From Hirsutella rhossiliensis (Eukaryota; Ascomycota; Sordariomycetes; Hypocreales; Ophiocordycipitaceae): DNA of 64,000 nucleotides. This document shows positions 43,156 to 54,436 of the stretch, piece after piece. Location of the stretch: assembly GCF_020360975.1 (NCBI RefSeq), contig NW_025408670.1, positions 6,138,001 to 6,202,000 on the forward strand. Direction: 5' to 3'. Under the pieces are notes generated by a model, which saw nothing but the letters and a program-made list of their open reading frames with translations, was not told the origin of the DNA and did not search any database. Positions within the stretch are counted from its first letter, which is position 1. Each line of letters starts with the position of its first letter. The position numbers and the translations under genes were made by a program.

Positions 43156-45163
43156 GGTTTATTTTCTTTGAGCAAGTGGCCACGGGGCGGCGTGGGCGGA
43201 CCAGTTGATTGCTTTTGGCACCCATCAAGCATGTTGCACCGGCGTTTGGTAGACACGGGACAGGGCTCGGCAGGCTGTTTTCCCGCGGGCATCTCGCCTT
43301 GAGGCTTGGGGAGGGGGTTGGGGGGAGACAAGATGGCAGGTCTTGGCGTTCAGTAGGCCTCACATGAGATAACAGATACAGCTGCCCTCCGAATTGCTTT
43401 TGGACGCGGGCGTGAAGCGTGCTGGTGGCAAGGGAAGCGTTGGAGGTGCGTGCCATTCGTGCCATTCTCCGATGGGCCTTGGCGGACGGTGACGGCGTTC
43501 ATTGTGCAGACCGTAGCTGGTAAGCATGGATATTACCAAGCGAAGCGACTGAATCTCAGGACAAACGGCGACTGACTGTTGTGGGCAGCCGTCTCGTCAT
43601 CTGGAGCCCGGGACGAAACATGGTTACGCGGGCAGGCAGTGCTTGGCATGGCCGCCACCTCTCGCTCTGGTGCCGAGACAGAATAGACTGCAGCAATAGA
43701 GACAATAGAGCAGTGAAGCCGGCCACGATTCACTGTTCTCTTGACTGCAGTCGTACGCCTCGGCCATGTCAGGGCACGGGGTTCTTCTCTCAGCCAGCCT
43801 CTGCCAATCAAGCTTCGAGGGCAACCAGGGACGGGGCGCCTCGGAGCCTGAACAGCCATTGGGGTGTCTCTATCTTTGCAGCAGCGAGTCGAGGCGTTGC
43901 GTTGGTGCTTGCAATTCACAGTTCACAGTTCACAGTTCACAATTCACCGCACTGCACTGCACGTGAGTCTGCCCCAGGCAACGGCACTGCCTACCACCTG
44001 GCTGGCACCAGGCAAACGGCACAAAGATAAATAACCTGCTCTCTCCCTCCTCTCCCTCCTCTCTCCCTCTTTTCTCTTTCTCTTCTTCACATCACGAGAG
44101 CCTCTTGCCTCTTGCCTCTTGCCTCGAGAAACAGCGGGTAAGTAAGTTGATGCTTCCTTTGCAACTCATCATCATCATCATCATCATCATCATCACCATC
44201 ATCATCACAACCTTTCTCCTGCCTTGACATCGCAAGGGCTGCAGCTTCTGCTCGGCTTCCCTGGCCTCGCCGCAGCAAACAAGACGCGTTTGTGGGCTTG
44301 CTGCAGCAAAAAACGCACGCGTCGAGAGCCGGCAGCTGCCTCTTCGAGGTGTTGCCCGTCAGCCTCTCGTTTCACCACACCTGCCTCCCACTGCAGCCTT
44401 CTTCGCCCTCTTCCTCCCTCCACCTACCAACTTCTTCCCCTCTCTTCTTCCACTCTCTTCCTCCACCGACCTCTCCCACTCTCGTCATCATCAGAACAAG
44501 CTGTTTCCATCTCGCAGCCGCTGACTCGTCTCTCCAGAATCCAAATTTCGGCATCTCGTCTCGTCTTCGACCCATTCCCAACAACCATCTTGACCAAAAG
44601 GCCTCCAGCGAAAACAACACCTCCAACACCGACCATCTGCTCAGGTAGGTTGCCTCTCTTTTTCGTCTCTACCGCCGAGCGTCTGAATTTCGTGTTCAGA
44701 TTGCCTCTCGGGCTCGCCTCTTTCCACAGCCCTTCGGCTTGCCTTCTTCTCCCCCCCCTCGCATCCTATGAGCCTCAGGCAGCAAAGCCACTGAGCGTCA
44801 ACTGCCAGAGTGTTTTTGACAGCTGGCAGCCAGGCCCCTTCCTCCCCCCTCCCACCCCGCTTTGGCCTTTGCTCTTCTGTTGAGTCTGCCGCATCGCTTT
44901 TCACTTCCCTCCTGCACTCTCCCTTCATCGCTCGCCTGCATCTTCTCCTCCGCTCTTTTCCATCTCTCGTACTCATTCAAACCTGCCCTGCACAACGCTA
45001 TCGAAGCTGCACCCACACTCGCTGCTGGCCACCTGGCTCCCTTCCAAGCGGTCTTGGGTCACACGAATCGTACTGCACCTTAGCCAACCCCAAGTCCTCC
45101 ATTTCCCCTATTACTTGGCCTCTGTATCGAACCAGTACTGACGCTTTGTCTTGACATTGCAGC
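43156..45163. other. RNA14 3' flank and Argonaute 5' leader region
   Basis: No gene supported. It holds a 7-bp tandem repeat (AGTTCAC and variants, five units, 43913-43947), a CTCTTGC repeat at about 44099-44125 and a CAT/ATC microsatellite (44166-44208). The last kilobase is CT-rich and looks like a long 5' UTR of the Argonaute gene. One or more leader introns are possible but not resolved. Confidence 0.4.
44166..44208. repeat. (CAT)n microsatellite
   Basis: A run of CAT/ATC triplets with one CAC interruption, lying about 950 bp before the Argonaute ATG, probably in its promoter or leader. Confidence 0.8.
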
Positions 45164-48100
45164 ATGTCTGACAGAGGTCGATCTCCCGCGCCTCCAGCGG
45201 CCGGCGGCCCGGGCCCCGGTCGCGCGGCCTCGCAATCGGCCCAGAGCCAGGCTAGCCGAGGCGCTTCGCCAGCCCGCTCGTCTGCCGGGCCATCCGCAGC
45301 ATCTGGCTGGGCCCCAAGCATGGGCCACGATCCAGCCAAGCCTGCAAAGCAGGAAGATCGCGGCAATACTCGCATGGAGTTACCCCCTGACGCCTATGTC
45401 TCGGACACCCAGAAGAGCATGTTCGCCCTTCGAGGAAACAAGATGAACTCGGAGGGGAAGCCTGCCACGGTCGAGGTCAATCAGTACAGGATGAAGGCCT
45501 TCGACTTTTCCAAGAAGATTCATCAGTACGATGTATGTCTCCAGCCCCCCTTTGTGCTCGGCTCCACGGCTAACATGTCTCAAGGTAACCATCTCGCCAG
45601 ACATCGACAAGAAGGCTGTCGTGCTCAAGAAGATTTGGGCCCACGAGACAACCAAGCAGGCCCTGGCCAAGTACAACTATCCCATGTGGATCTTTGACGG
45701 TCGAAAGCTGGCTTGGGCGGCTGTTTACCTTAACCGTGGCGAAGTGCGCTTCACCGTCGACCTTGACGAGGGGAAACGCCCACCTGGTGAGCCCGCCCGC
45801 GAAGGAGCCAAGTTTCTCATCTCCATTCGCTCGACAACGACGGTCAACATGGCAGCCCTCCAGGGCTACCTGGACCAGAAGACGTCGTTCAACACCAGCG
45901 TCCAGGTGGCCTTGAACTTCATCGATCATTTGATTCGCCAGTTTCCCTCGCAAAACCTGTTGGCCATCAAGCGGAACTTCTACAATGAGGAGCAGAGAGG
46001 GAAGCCCCTCATGGCCGCAGGCTGCTACATCGAGGCCCACAAAGGCCTGTACGCTTCGGTCAGGATGAGCCACAACCTGGCCCGCGGAGGCATCGGTCTT
46101 GCTCTCAACGCCGACGTTGCCAACACCGTATTTTGGACCGGCGGCATGACTATGGACACAGTGCTCTGTAACTTCCTCGCCGGGTGCGACCCGAAACGCT
46201 GGAGCGGCTTGACTCCGGTCAGTGTCGCTCAGCACCTGCGTCCGGAGAAGCATCACAGCGGCACCTGGGCGTCGTCGGATGCCTTCAAGCAACTCCGCAA
46301 GCTGCGCCGGTTGAAATTCAAGGTCGTGCATCCCAACCGACCCAACAAGGACCAAGTTTTTACGGTCCATGACTTCGTATTCGACAAGAGCTACGGCGCC
46401 GAGGGAGGGACCGCGAGGACGGTCTTTTTTAACGACAACGGAGAAAAAATATATATCGGAGAATACTTCAGTAAGAAGTACAAGGCACATCTCCGCTTCT
46501 CCAACTTGCCCCTCATCAACGCGGGAAAGGCAGGATTCTTTCCGATGGAGTTTGCCGTCCTGGAACCCATGCAGCGCTATGCGTTCAAACTGAACCCGGA
46601 TCAGACGGCTGCAATGATCAAGTTTGCTGTGACTCGTCCTTCCACTCGCCGAGCCGATATCGAAAACCATGTCAAGGGGCTCCAGTTCTCCGAGGATCCC
46701 TTTCTGAGGGAGTATGGAGTCCAGTTCGAGCCAGGCTTTGCTCGAACTGACGCCAGGATCTTGCCGCCGCCAAAGGTTGATTTTGGCCAAGGCAGTGCGG
46801 ATCCCAAGTTCTCGGGCCGTTGGGATCTTCGCGGCAAAAAGTTCTGGAAGCAGAACTTTGCGCCGCTGCAGAGCTGGGCCTTCATCGTTATGGACAACTG
46901 CGTCGACTTTAATTCTTTGCAGTCGTTTGCCAAGTCCTTCCGCCAGACTTTTCTGGGCCACGGCGGCAACTGTCCGGCCGATGCAATGCTCCTGAATTTG
47001 CCTGGCACTATGAAGCACAACGTGGCTGACGCTATTGCTTGGGCACACGACGAGGTCACCAAGTCACGCGGCTACACCCAGCTGCTCTTTGTAGTTGTCG
47101 GACACAAGAACAGTCCGCACTATGAGCGCCTGAAGAAGTCGGCTGATTGCCGTTTTGGCATCCTCTCTCAGGTGATCAACAGCGAAGGAGTCAGGAAGAA
47201 CAACGGGCAATACCATTCGAACGTCTGCATGAAGGTCAATGCGAAGCTTGGGGGCGCTACTTCACGCACCATGGCGCCCTGGAGGAGCCAGCCAACGTAC
47301 TTTCCCAAGGAGAGGCCGACGATGATGATTGGAGTCGACATTTCCCACGGACCTCCCGGCGGCAACGCGCCCTCCACTGCGGCCATGACCATGTCTGTTG
47401 ACCGGGACGCCACTCGATATGCCGCAATGGTCGAGACAAACGGGTATCGGACCGAGATGCTCACTTCGGCCAACGTTCACTTCTTGTTCGGCCAGCTGTG
47501 CGACCAGTGGCGCAAGGGCCACGATGGCGCCTTTCCCAAGCACATCATCTACTTCCGTGATGGTGTAGCTGAGGGCCAGTTTGCCCATGTTCTTGACCAG
47601 GAGATCCGCGAAATGAGACTCTACCTCAAGAACAAGGCGCCACAGATGCCGCCGCCCAAGTTCACGGTCGTGGTTGCCACCAAAAGGCACCACATTCGCT
47701 TCTTCCCTCAGCAGGGAGATCGCAACGGCAACGCTCTTCCGGGAACTCTGGTGGAGAAAGAGGTCACCCACCCCTTCATGTGGGACTTTTACATGTGCTC
47801 CCACGTTGCCATTCAAGGTACCGCGCGTCCGGTGCACTATCACATCATCTTGGATGAGATGAACGTTCCCGTCAACGACTTCCAAAAGATGATTTACCAT
47901 CAGTGTTACTCCTATGCACGGTCGACTACCCCGGTTTCGCTGCACCCCGCAGTGTACTACGCCCATCTCGCGGGCAACCGTGCCCGTGCTCACGAGAACG
48001 TGGCGACGAGCGAAGGCTTCCGTGGTGGTGCCAAAGGACACGAAATGATCCGTGACCAGGTGGCCAAGGGGATTACCATTGGAAGCATCGCTCGCGGCAC

Positions 48101-48212
48101 AGAGTCGCCTCCATTGCTGACTCTCGGCGGGAAGCCTCATCCTGAGAAGGGGCCCGCCAACGGCGAGATGCGGCAGCGAGAGTTTTTCCGTGGAACAATG
48201 TGGTACATCTAG
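45164..48212 (+). CDS. Argonaute, slicer-competent
   Basis: Exons 45164-45532 and 45585-48212 give 998 residues. A Gly/Pro/Ser-rich N-terminus is followed by N, L1, PAZ, MID and PIWI domains. In PIWI the catalytic tetrad is complete by position: D708 (IGVDISHG), E747 (GYRTEMLT), D782 (YFRDGVAEGQF) and H874 (RPVHYHIILDE). The C-terminus ends MWYI, close to the usual aromatic/hydrophobic end of Argonautes. The protein should bind small RNA and cleave complementary transcripts, as Neurospora QDE-2 does in quelling. Whether it is the QDE-2 or the SMS-2 type cannot be settled without a tree. The single intron is canonical. The long CT-rich leader may carry further introns. Confidence 0.96.
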
Positions 48213-48854
48213 GGAGGCGGAGAGTGGGTTGGACCATGGCAGGCTCTGGAAATGAGGATTGCTTGGCTTGGTGGTGCTGGTGATGTCTGGTGGCGGCTGG
48301 TTTGACGCGTCACGAGAGAGAAGACGAGAGAGAAGACGAGAGAGAACAAAAGGGGAGACTGAAGTGGTGGAGGAGGAATTGCTAGTGGTAGCAACAAAAA
48401 GCAAAGCGAAGATAACCATGCATTTGTTTGCGTGCCTCGTAGCAGCTCGAAGTGATGGGGTTTGCAAGAGTGGGACTGAAAGCGAGGTTACGAAGTCCTT
48501 CCTTGGTGGCGTCGTTTGTCGCAGCCGAGGGAGATGTGGAGCGAGGAGTACTCTGTAGAGAGGAGCGTCATTGCCTTTTGTATTGTTATTGTTGCTGGCT
48601 CAGAGAAAGAAAGGGAGAGAGAGAGAGAGGGAGAGGTAGAGAGAGAGTTGCTGTGGTCCTGGCCAACGCTGGCCCGTTGGTACCTACCTAGGTATTGTGG
48701 CAATGCGGTAATTACCCGCTGGCCCCGCAAAAGATGGTGCGTCACCGCTAAGCCCCGGTGCGAGAGTGCCCCGGTGCGGCGGGAGTGACAAAGTCGTCGT
48801 CTGGTCCCTCCGTCGCCAACAGCTTCGGAGCCATCGCGAAACATTTGAGGCACC
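48213..48854. other. Intergenic region Argonaute / SRO7
   Basis: No gene. It contains a 12-bp tandem repeat (ACGAGAGAGAAG x3, 48312-48347), a GA-rich run near 48600-48650 and a GGTACCTACCTAGGTA motif at 48679-48694, about 160 bp before the SRO7 ATG. Confidence 0.5.
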
Positions 48855-51800
48855 ATGGCTGGCTTCCTACGCAGCAAGCAGGCGGGCATCCAGAATGACC
48901 TGTCTGCGAGCATCCGGCCTGAGCTCTTCACGCCCGACGACCAGGCTCGCTATGGCATAAACTCCCAAATCAGGTACGTCACCCACTCTTGCGGTGTGAT
49001 TTGGCGGCTGACCTCTGTCTGCATGATAGCTGCTTTGGCTACGACCCGATCCAGTCGCTCCTCGCCATCGGGACCAGCGAGAGCAAGTTTGGCCCCGGCA
49101 GGATCTATCTCTTCGGCCAGCGCCGCGTTCATAAGGTCCTGGAACCGCCCCGGGCGACGTCGTTCCAGGCCGTCCAGTTTAGCGCAAATCGCGTCATCAG
49201 CCTCGACACCAAGAATGAGGTGGGCGTCTGGGACCCCGATACGGGCGCGCGCGTGGCAGCGCAGGTCGTCGCCGGACACGTCGTGGCCATGGTGACAGAC
49301 CCCATGCTCGACTGGGCCTTTCTCGGTCTTCAGAATGGCGATGTTCTGGCCTACGACCTCGATCGGAGGAGCCTGGCGCGCGAGTTTCGATTGCCCAATT
49401 TCTGGAAGGAAAAGGACCCCGACGCCCGAGCCGCAACCGTCGTCTGCATGTCGATGCACCCGCGCGATGTCGGCAAGATGGTCATCGGATACACCCACGG
49501 CGCCGTCGTCTACTCGTTCAAGCAGAACCGCCCTGTCCAGTTCCTCGAATACCGCCTGCCCCCCGGCGCCCCCGGTGGAAACAGCGCAGGCGTCGACACG
49601 ATGCGACGGCCGCGACTGACGCACGCTCTCTGGCACCCCTCGGGGACCTTTGTCGTCACCGCGCACGAAGACGGGAGCTTGGTCTTGTGGGATCCCAAGG
49701 AGGAAAAGGTCATCACCGCGAGGACACTCAACGACATGGGAGTCGACAAGCCCGCGCCCAATGCGGCCCATTTGACTTCTACCGAGCCCTTTACCAAGAT
49801 TGCCTGGTGTTGCAAGGAAAACTGCGACGACACGGGCTTGCTCGTCGCCGGCGGGCAGAGCTTGGATACATCCCCCAAGAGCATGACGTTTATCGAGCTC
49901 GGACTGACGCCCACGTATGCCACGTCTTCGTGGCAAGCCCTGGCCGATTACTTTGGCGGAAAGCGACAGCTCACTCTCCCGCTGCCCCAAGGCGCCCAAG
50001 TCGTCGACTTTCTGCCCATCCCCCGTGCGTCCCCTCACTTTGCCGGCGCGCAGGACCCCATTGCAACCATCAGTCTCTTGTCATCTGGGGAGCTCATCAC
50101 GATGAGCTTTCCCTCCGGCTACCCCATCAGCCCTACAAACCAGCTGCACCCCTCTACCTTTTTCGTCCATCCCTTTGTTACTAAATTCAGCGTCTCGAGC
50201 CTCGAGCGGCCCCGTTGGCTGAGTATGATGGAGAAGCGCGATCAGGGGGAGCTTCTGCTCAAAGGCGGTGCAGAGGGAGCGAGGCCCCGGAAGAGATTTG
50301 AGGAAAGGACGATTATTCAGGCCGCCCATGCCGACAGCACGATTCGCATCTGGGACTCGGGTCACGACGACGACATTGAAAACGGGCAGGTACTGCAGGT
50401 CGACATGGCGCGGGCGCTCGATCGGTACGAGGACGTCGAAATCACTGTCATGAGCATGGCCGGCACCACCGGAGAGTTTGTCGTCGGAACGCGGACGGGC
50501 GAGGCGGCCGTCTTTCGCTGGGGCAGCAACAGGTTCTACGGGCGAGACCAGCCGCAGCAGCTGGACCCGAACCCCAAGGGCTTGACGGACATAAGCTCGC
50601 GCGCAGAGCCGACACTCAAGGAGGGCCTGCAGCCGTTTGTGCTCTACGAGATGATGCAGGGTCCGATTACGGCCGCCCAAGTGTCCAACGTGGGCTTCGT
50701 CGCGGTTGGGTCCGAGCTGGGGTTTCTGACCATTATGGATCTCCGAGGCCCACGCATCATCTACCAAGCTGCCATGACAGACTTTGCAAAGCAGGAGAAG
50801 CGCAGCTCGTTTCTCAGAGGCCACCACCATTCGGGCAGCGCTGGCCCGCAAAAAGAGTGGCCGGTGGTGATTGAGTTTGGGGCCATGACGCTCGACGAGG
50901 ACAAGTACTCGAGCATCTGCTGTTTCGTGGGGACAAATCTCGGCAAGGTGATTACGTTTAAGCTTCTCCCCGCGGCCGACGGGACCTACTCTGCACAGGT
51001 GGCCGGGGTTGTGGCGTTTGATGGCAAAATCATATCGCTGTCGCCCATCGAGGCGGAGACGGGGAGGCCGGCGCTGGTGACGGGCTCGATCGTAGCCGGG
51101 TTGCGCGAGGGACGCCAGATCAACGGCGCTCTCGTGGCTGGTGAGTCTCGCAACTGCTGGAAATATGCGGGACTGCTTCGGGTCGGCTAACATGAAGCAG
51201 TCACACAGACCGAAATCCGAGTGTTTAGGCCAGCCAACGCGAAGGGAGCGTCCAGGGAGTTTGACGACATCCTCTGCGATGCCGCGAGCGTGGCGGAGCT
51301 CGAGCTGCAGGGCTTTGCCATTGTTGCCCTCTTCGGGGACCGGACGGCTCGTGCCTTTTCGATCCCCGCGTTGAAGGAGATTGGCAAGGCCAGTTTGCCC
51401 ATGTTGGACGCCAGTCGCGGCACGTCGGCCGTGGTGACGCCAACGGGCGACGTCTTTGCCTGGACCGGGCCGAGCGAGCTGGCGGTTATTCACGTCTGGG
51501 GCTCGGGGAAATCACTGCAACAATCACCAGACACTTTGGTCAACCCGCAGCTCGAGTGCCCACCGCGACCGACCATTTCGAATCTCCAGTGGATCTCGGG
51601 CACTCAGCATGTGTCGCCGCTCGACCTCGACCTCCTTGTCGGCGGGCCGGATAGACCACCGAGCAAGCGCATGCTCGAGGCGGCCTCGGCCGAGCAGCGA
51701 GCGGCAAGGGCCGGGGGCGGGCCTGCGGCGGCGGCGGGAGCGGTGGCGGGAGCGGCGGCGGCGGGCCAGGAGAGCTGGGGACAGTATCTCACGCGGCAGC

Positions 51801-51952
51801 TCAACGAGCGGACAGAGAAGCTCAACATGATGGGTGACGGGATGGATAACCTGCAGCAGCAGAGCCAGGGGTGGGCGGATGATGTGAACAAGTTTATGAA
51901 TAAGCAGAAGCGGAATGTGGTGATGGGGGGACTGAAGAGCAAGTTCTTTTGA
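48855..51952 (+). CDS. SRO7: Lethal giant larvae / Sro7-type exocytosis regulator
   Basis: Exons 48855-48973, 49030-51140 and 51201-51952 give 993 residues. The N-terminus MAGFLRSKQAGIQNDLSASI and the following SCFGYDPIQSLLAIGTSESK are typical of the Lgl/Sro7/tomosyn family. Two seven-bladed WD40-type propellers follow (for example ALWHPSGTFVVTAHEDGSLV, IIQAAHADSTIRIWDSGHDD). After a Gly/Ala-rich linker, the last 60 residues (QYLTRQLNERTEKLN, MNKQKRNVVMGGLKSKFF) resemble the SNARE-like tail of tomosyn. Yeast Sro7 binds the t-SNARE Sec9 and the Rab Sec4 at exocytic sites and supports polarised secretion. Introns are canonical. Confidence 0.95.
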
Positions 51953-52606
51953 AGGGGGGGGGGGGATACTCTGACGAGGCGAATACCATGGGATGAGCTT
52001 GCTTTGAGTGCATGCTAGGTTCGTTGTCTAAGGCAGACACTAGTTTTACTCTATATACACCGGTCGGTCATGTCGTTGGTCGGCGTGATCCAACGTGCCT
52101 GACCTTGGCCATGGCTGGTCCCCTTGCATCTGCACGAGTGACTCGCATTGCGGCGTCGGAGAGACAGGAACGCCTTGTTGTTTCTTCACGCCCCTCCCCC
52201 ATGTCCCTGTCCAGGTTCAGCCTGTCAAGGTTCAGCCTGTCGAGGTTCAGCCTGTCACGATGGCGCATGCGAGCAATCTAGATCCCTGGCAGCGGTCGGT
52301 TGGACTGCGTTGGCAGGGGGCGCCGCCTCCGTCTCGGCAGGCTTGGAGTGGCGTCTAGGGGAGGCAGGAATGCTGTGGCGACTTGTTTGTTGGACTTTGT
52401 CTTCTTGAGCTGTCGAGGTGTTTGCAGCTTGGGCTTGTTAGTGGAGAAGACGGCCGAGCCAATCACTTTTGAAACGGCGACAATGCCGGTCAACGGACGG
52501 GCCTTTGTTTGATTTTCCCAAGGTTTCTTGTCGCATTGCATGATTGCGTGAATACTAGATGGCAATAACTCTGGGCCTGGCGATGGATCCGTGGGCAGTC
52601 AATGTC
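51953..52606. other. Convergent intergenic region SRO7 / HD-domain gene
   Basis: No gene. It includes a G homopolymer just after the SRO7 stop and a 15-bp tandem repeat (AGGTTCAGCCTGTC core, three copies, 52212-52256). Confidence 0.5.
52212..52256. repeat. 15-bp tandem repeat, three units
   Basis: Three units differ only in the first base before AGGTTCAGCCTGTC. The copies are nearly identical, suggesting a recent expansion in the 3' region between converging genes. Confidence 0.85.
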
Positions 52607-53311
52607 TTAAAATGCAGGGTTGATGCCGTCATGGCCTGGGTTCTCGAGGTGTGCCCGCAGCAGGATGCCCGGCCAGCTGGCGGCAGGGTGCTTCTCGGAG
52701 CTCGGCCAGATGAGGCTGTCGACACGAGGAAGCGCCTCGCGAGGCCCGGCCTGGGCGACGACGGCATCGGCCAGGCACCTCTCAATGCCGAGGCGGGGGA
52801 GACGGGCCTCGAAGTCGGCGCAGGGGCAGCCGTCAGCCTCGGCCTGGCGACGGGCGGCCTCGGAGAAGTCGACGAGGACGGCGCGGCGTACCAGGCGCGC
52901 CAGAGGGTGGATGCGCTCGGCGATTCCGGGGCTGGTGTGCAGGGCGATGGCGACCCATACGGCATGGCAGTCTGTCTCGCCGACGCCGTGGGCGCGGAGA
53001 TGGTTGGCGGCGGCGTCGGCGCCTCGGACCTCGAAGCGCTCGGGGCCGTCCTGGGCGTGACTGGTGCCCAGGTCGTGGCAGACGCAGGCGACGAAGAGCA
53101 GGTCGAGGCCCTTGGTAGCGCTGCCGTCGCGTTGGGTGCCGGCGGCGTCGTCGAGCTGGGAGTGGGAGAGCCACTGGGCGATGAGGAAGACGCGCAGCGA
53201 GTGGTTGAGGATGGGCTCGGCGAGGGCGCGGCGGGCGAGGGCGAGGGCTGCGGAGCTGACGGGCGTTGAGGGGAAGCGGCTTTGGGTGTCGTCGTCGTCG
53301 GTGCTCTCCAT
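52607..53311 (-). CDS. HD-domain metal-dependent hydrolase, cyanamide hydratase-like
   Basis: Single-exon minus-strand gene of 234 residues from the ATG at 53311 (MESTDDDDTQSRF). The HD-fold metal site is visible: H in ILNHSLRVFLIAQW, the HD pair in VACVCHDLGTSHAQ, and later His residues in DCHAVWVAIALHTSPGIAE. Spacing and the words NHS-RV and HD-GT match cyanamide hydratase next door, so the two are distant paralogues; this one lacks an N-terminal block of about 50 residues. The reaction is unknown; hydration or phosphohydrolysis of a small molecule is plausible. It is transcribed away from the neighbouring gene at 53639 from a 327-bp shared interval. The open frame extends 33 codons upstream of the chosen ATG, but the first in-frame codons there are not in a better context. 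Confidence 0.85.
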   Translation of the reverse strand: MESTDDDDTQSRFPSTPVSSAALALARRALAEPILNHSLRVFLIAQWLSHSQLDDAAGTQRDGSATKGLDLLFVACVCHDLGTSHAQDGPERFEVRGADAAANHLRAHGVGETDCHAVWVAIALHTSPGIAERIHPLARLVRRAVLVDFSEAARRQAEADGCPCADFEARLPRLGIERCLADAVVAQAGPREALPRVDSLIWPSSEKHPAASWPGILLRAHLENPGHDGINPAF

Positions 53312-53638
53312 TTTGATCTGGTGACGCTGTCTCCGAGGACCGCGATGCCGAGACAAGGCCGACTCTGCGCAACGCCGTGCGGGGTTGGTTGTAGAATCGG
53401 CAAGTTGCAACCTCAGGTTGACACTTTCGAGTTGCGACTCTTGGTAATTATAACTCGAGCGCCAGTTATCAATTTGTCAGCTGAAGCACCCGAGTGACCC
53501 GACATCGGCCGACGCTGACTCTCTGCTGAACGACTATAAAGACTAAATGAGCGGCTCGAGCTGGCGATAGCTCGATTATCGATAGAGCATTCTCGCCGTC
53601 AGTCCCGTCTTCCAGCTCCGTCTCTTCACTGTTTCAGA
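53312..53638. promoter_or_regulatory. Bidirectional promoter interval with four GATA cores
   Basis: The 327 bp between two divergent HD-domain genes contain TATAAA at 53535-53540 (99 bp before the plus-strand ATG). GATA cores occur at 53467-53470 (minus), 53566-53569 (plus), 53577-53580 (minus) and 53581-53584 (plus); the last two form the palindrome TATCGATA. Paired GATA sites are the targets of AreA/Nit-2-type nitrogen regulators in fungi. This fits a cyanamide-degrading, nitrogen-releasing function, but the regulatory role is inferred from motif matches only. Confidence 0.5.
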
Positions 53639-54436
53639 ATGCCCCAAGTCGCCCGCAACGGCTGGCACGCCGTCCCCGTGGACCCGAGCAACATCTTTGG
53701 CGGAAAGCCCTTCATCAACCAGCCCGAGCCTCTGCTCGTGGCCGACATGGAGTTTCCTGGCGACGATGCCGTTGTCGAAAAGGTCTGCGCCTACGCAAAA
53801 CAGAAGCTGCCGCTGCAGACGTTCAACCACTCGATGAGAGTCTATTACTTTGGTAAGCCGCCTCGAACCCGGCCATCTCTGACAAGCGACTCAACTGACC
53901 GCTTCGACTCTCGTGCTACAGCAACCGCCATCGTGAGACAGCAGTTTCCCGAACACGCAGCCGACCTCTCGCCCGTGACGCTGGCCCTGACCTGCCTGCT
54001 CCACGACATTGGCACCGCCGACGAGCACATGGCGGCGTCGCGCATGTCGTTTGAATTCCACGGTGCCATCATCGCCCGCTCGCTCATCGTCGACGCCGGC
54101 GGCCCGCAAGACCAGGCCGACGCCGTCTGCGAGACCATGATCCGGCACCAGGATCTCGGCGTAGACGGCACCATTACCTTTCTCGGCCAGGTCATCCAGC
54201 TGGCCACCATCTACGACAATGTCGGCGCGCACCCCACCGTCGACAACTTTGCCGAGATTCTGCACAAAGACACGCGCGAGGACGTCGTCAGAAGCTTTGA
54301 CCGCAGGGGCTGGCTTGGATGCTTCGCCAGCACGATTCTCCGCGAGGTTGAGCTGAAGCCGTGGTGTCATTCGACTCATATCCCGGACTTTGAGCAGCAT
54401 ATCCTGGGCAACAAGCTCATGAAGCCTTATGAGTAG
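53639..54436 (+). CDS. cah: Cyanamide hydratase (HD-domain, Ddi2/Cah family)
   Basis: Exons 53639-53852 and 53922-54436 give 242 residues, very close to the Myrothecium cyanamide hydratase length (about 244). The metal ligands of the HD fold are present: H in QTFNHSMRVYYFATAIV, H-D in TCLLHDIGTADEHM, and His residues in FEFHGAII and TMIRHQDLGV. WLGCFASTILREVELKPWCH and the ending HILGNKLMKPYE are typical of the family. The enzyme hydrates cyanamide to urea; yeast Ddi2/Ddi3 are homologues induced by DNA-alkylating agents. The single intron joins in phase. It is paired head-to-head with another HD-domain gene. Confidence 0.93.
   Translation: MPQVARNGWHAVPVDPSNIFGGKPFINQPEPLLVADMEFPGDDAVVEKVCAYAKQKLPLQTFNHSMRVYYFGKPPRTRPSLTSDSTDRFDSRATATAIVRQQFPEHAADLSPVTLALTCLLHDIGTADEHMAASRMSFEFHGAIIARSLIVDAGGPQDQADAVCETMIRHQDLGVDGTITFLGQVIQLATIYDNVGAHPTVDNFAEILHKDTREDVVRSFDRRGWLGCFASTILREVELKPWCHSTHIPDFEQHILGNKLMKPYE

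Noticed and set aside
43913..43947. CRISPR-like short direct repeats
   Set aside because: Five 7-bp units without spacers in a eukaryotic genome; a simple tandem repeat.
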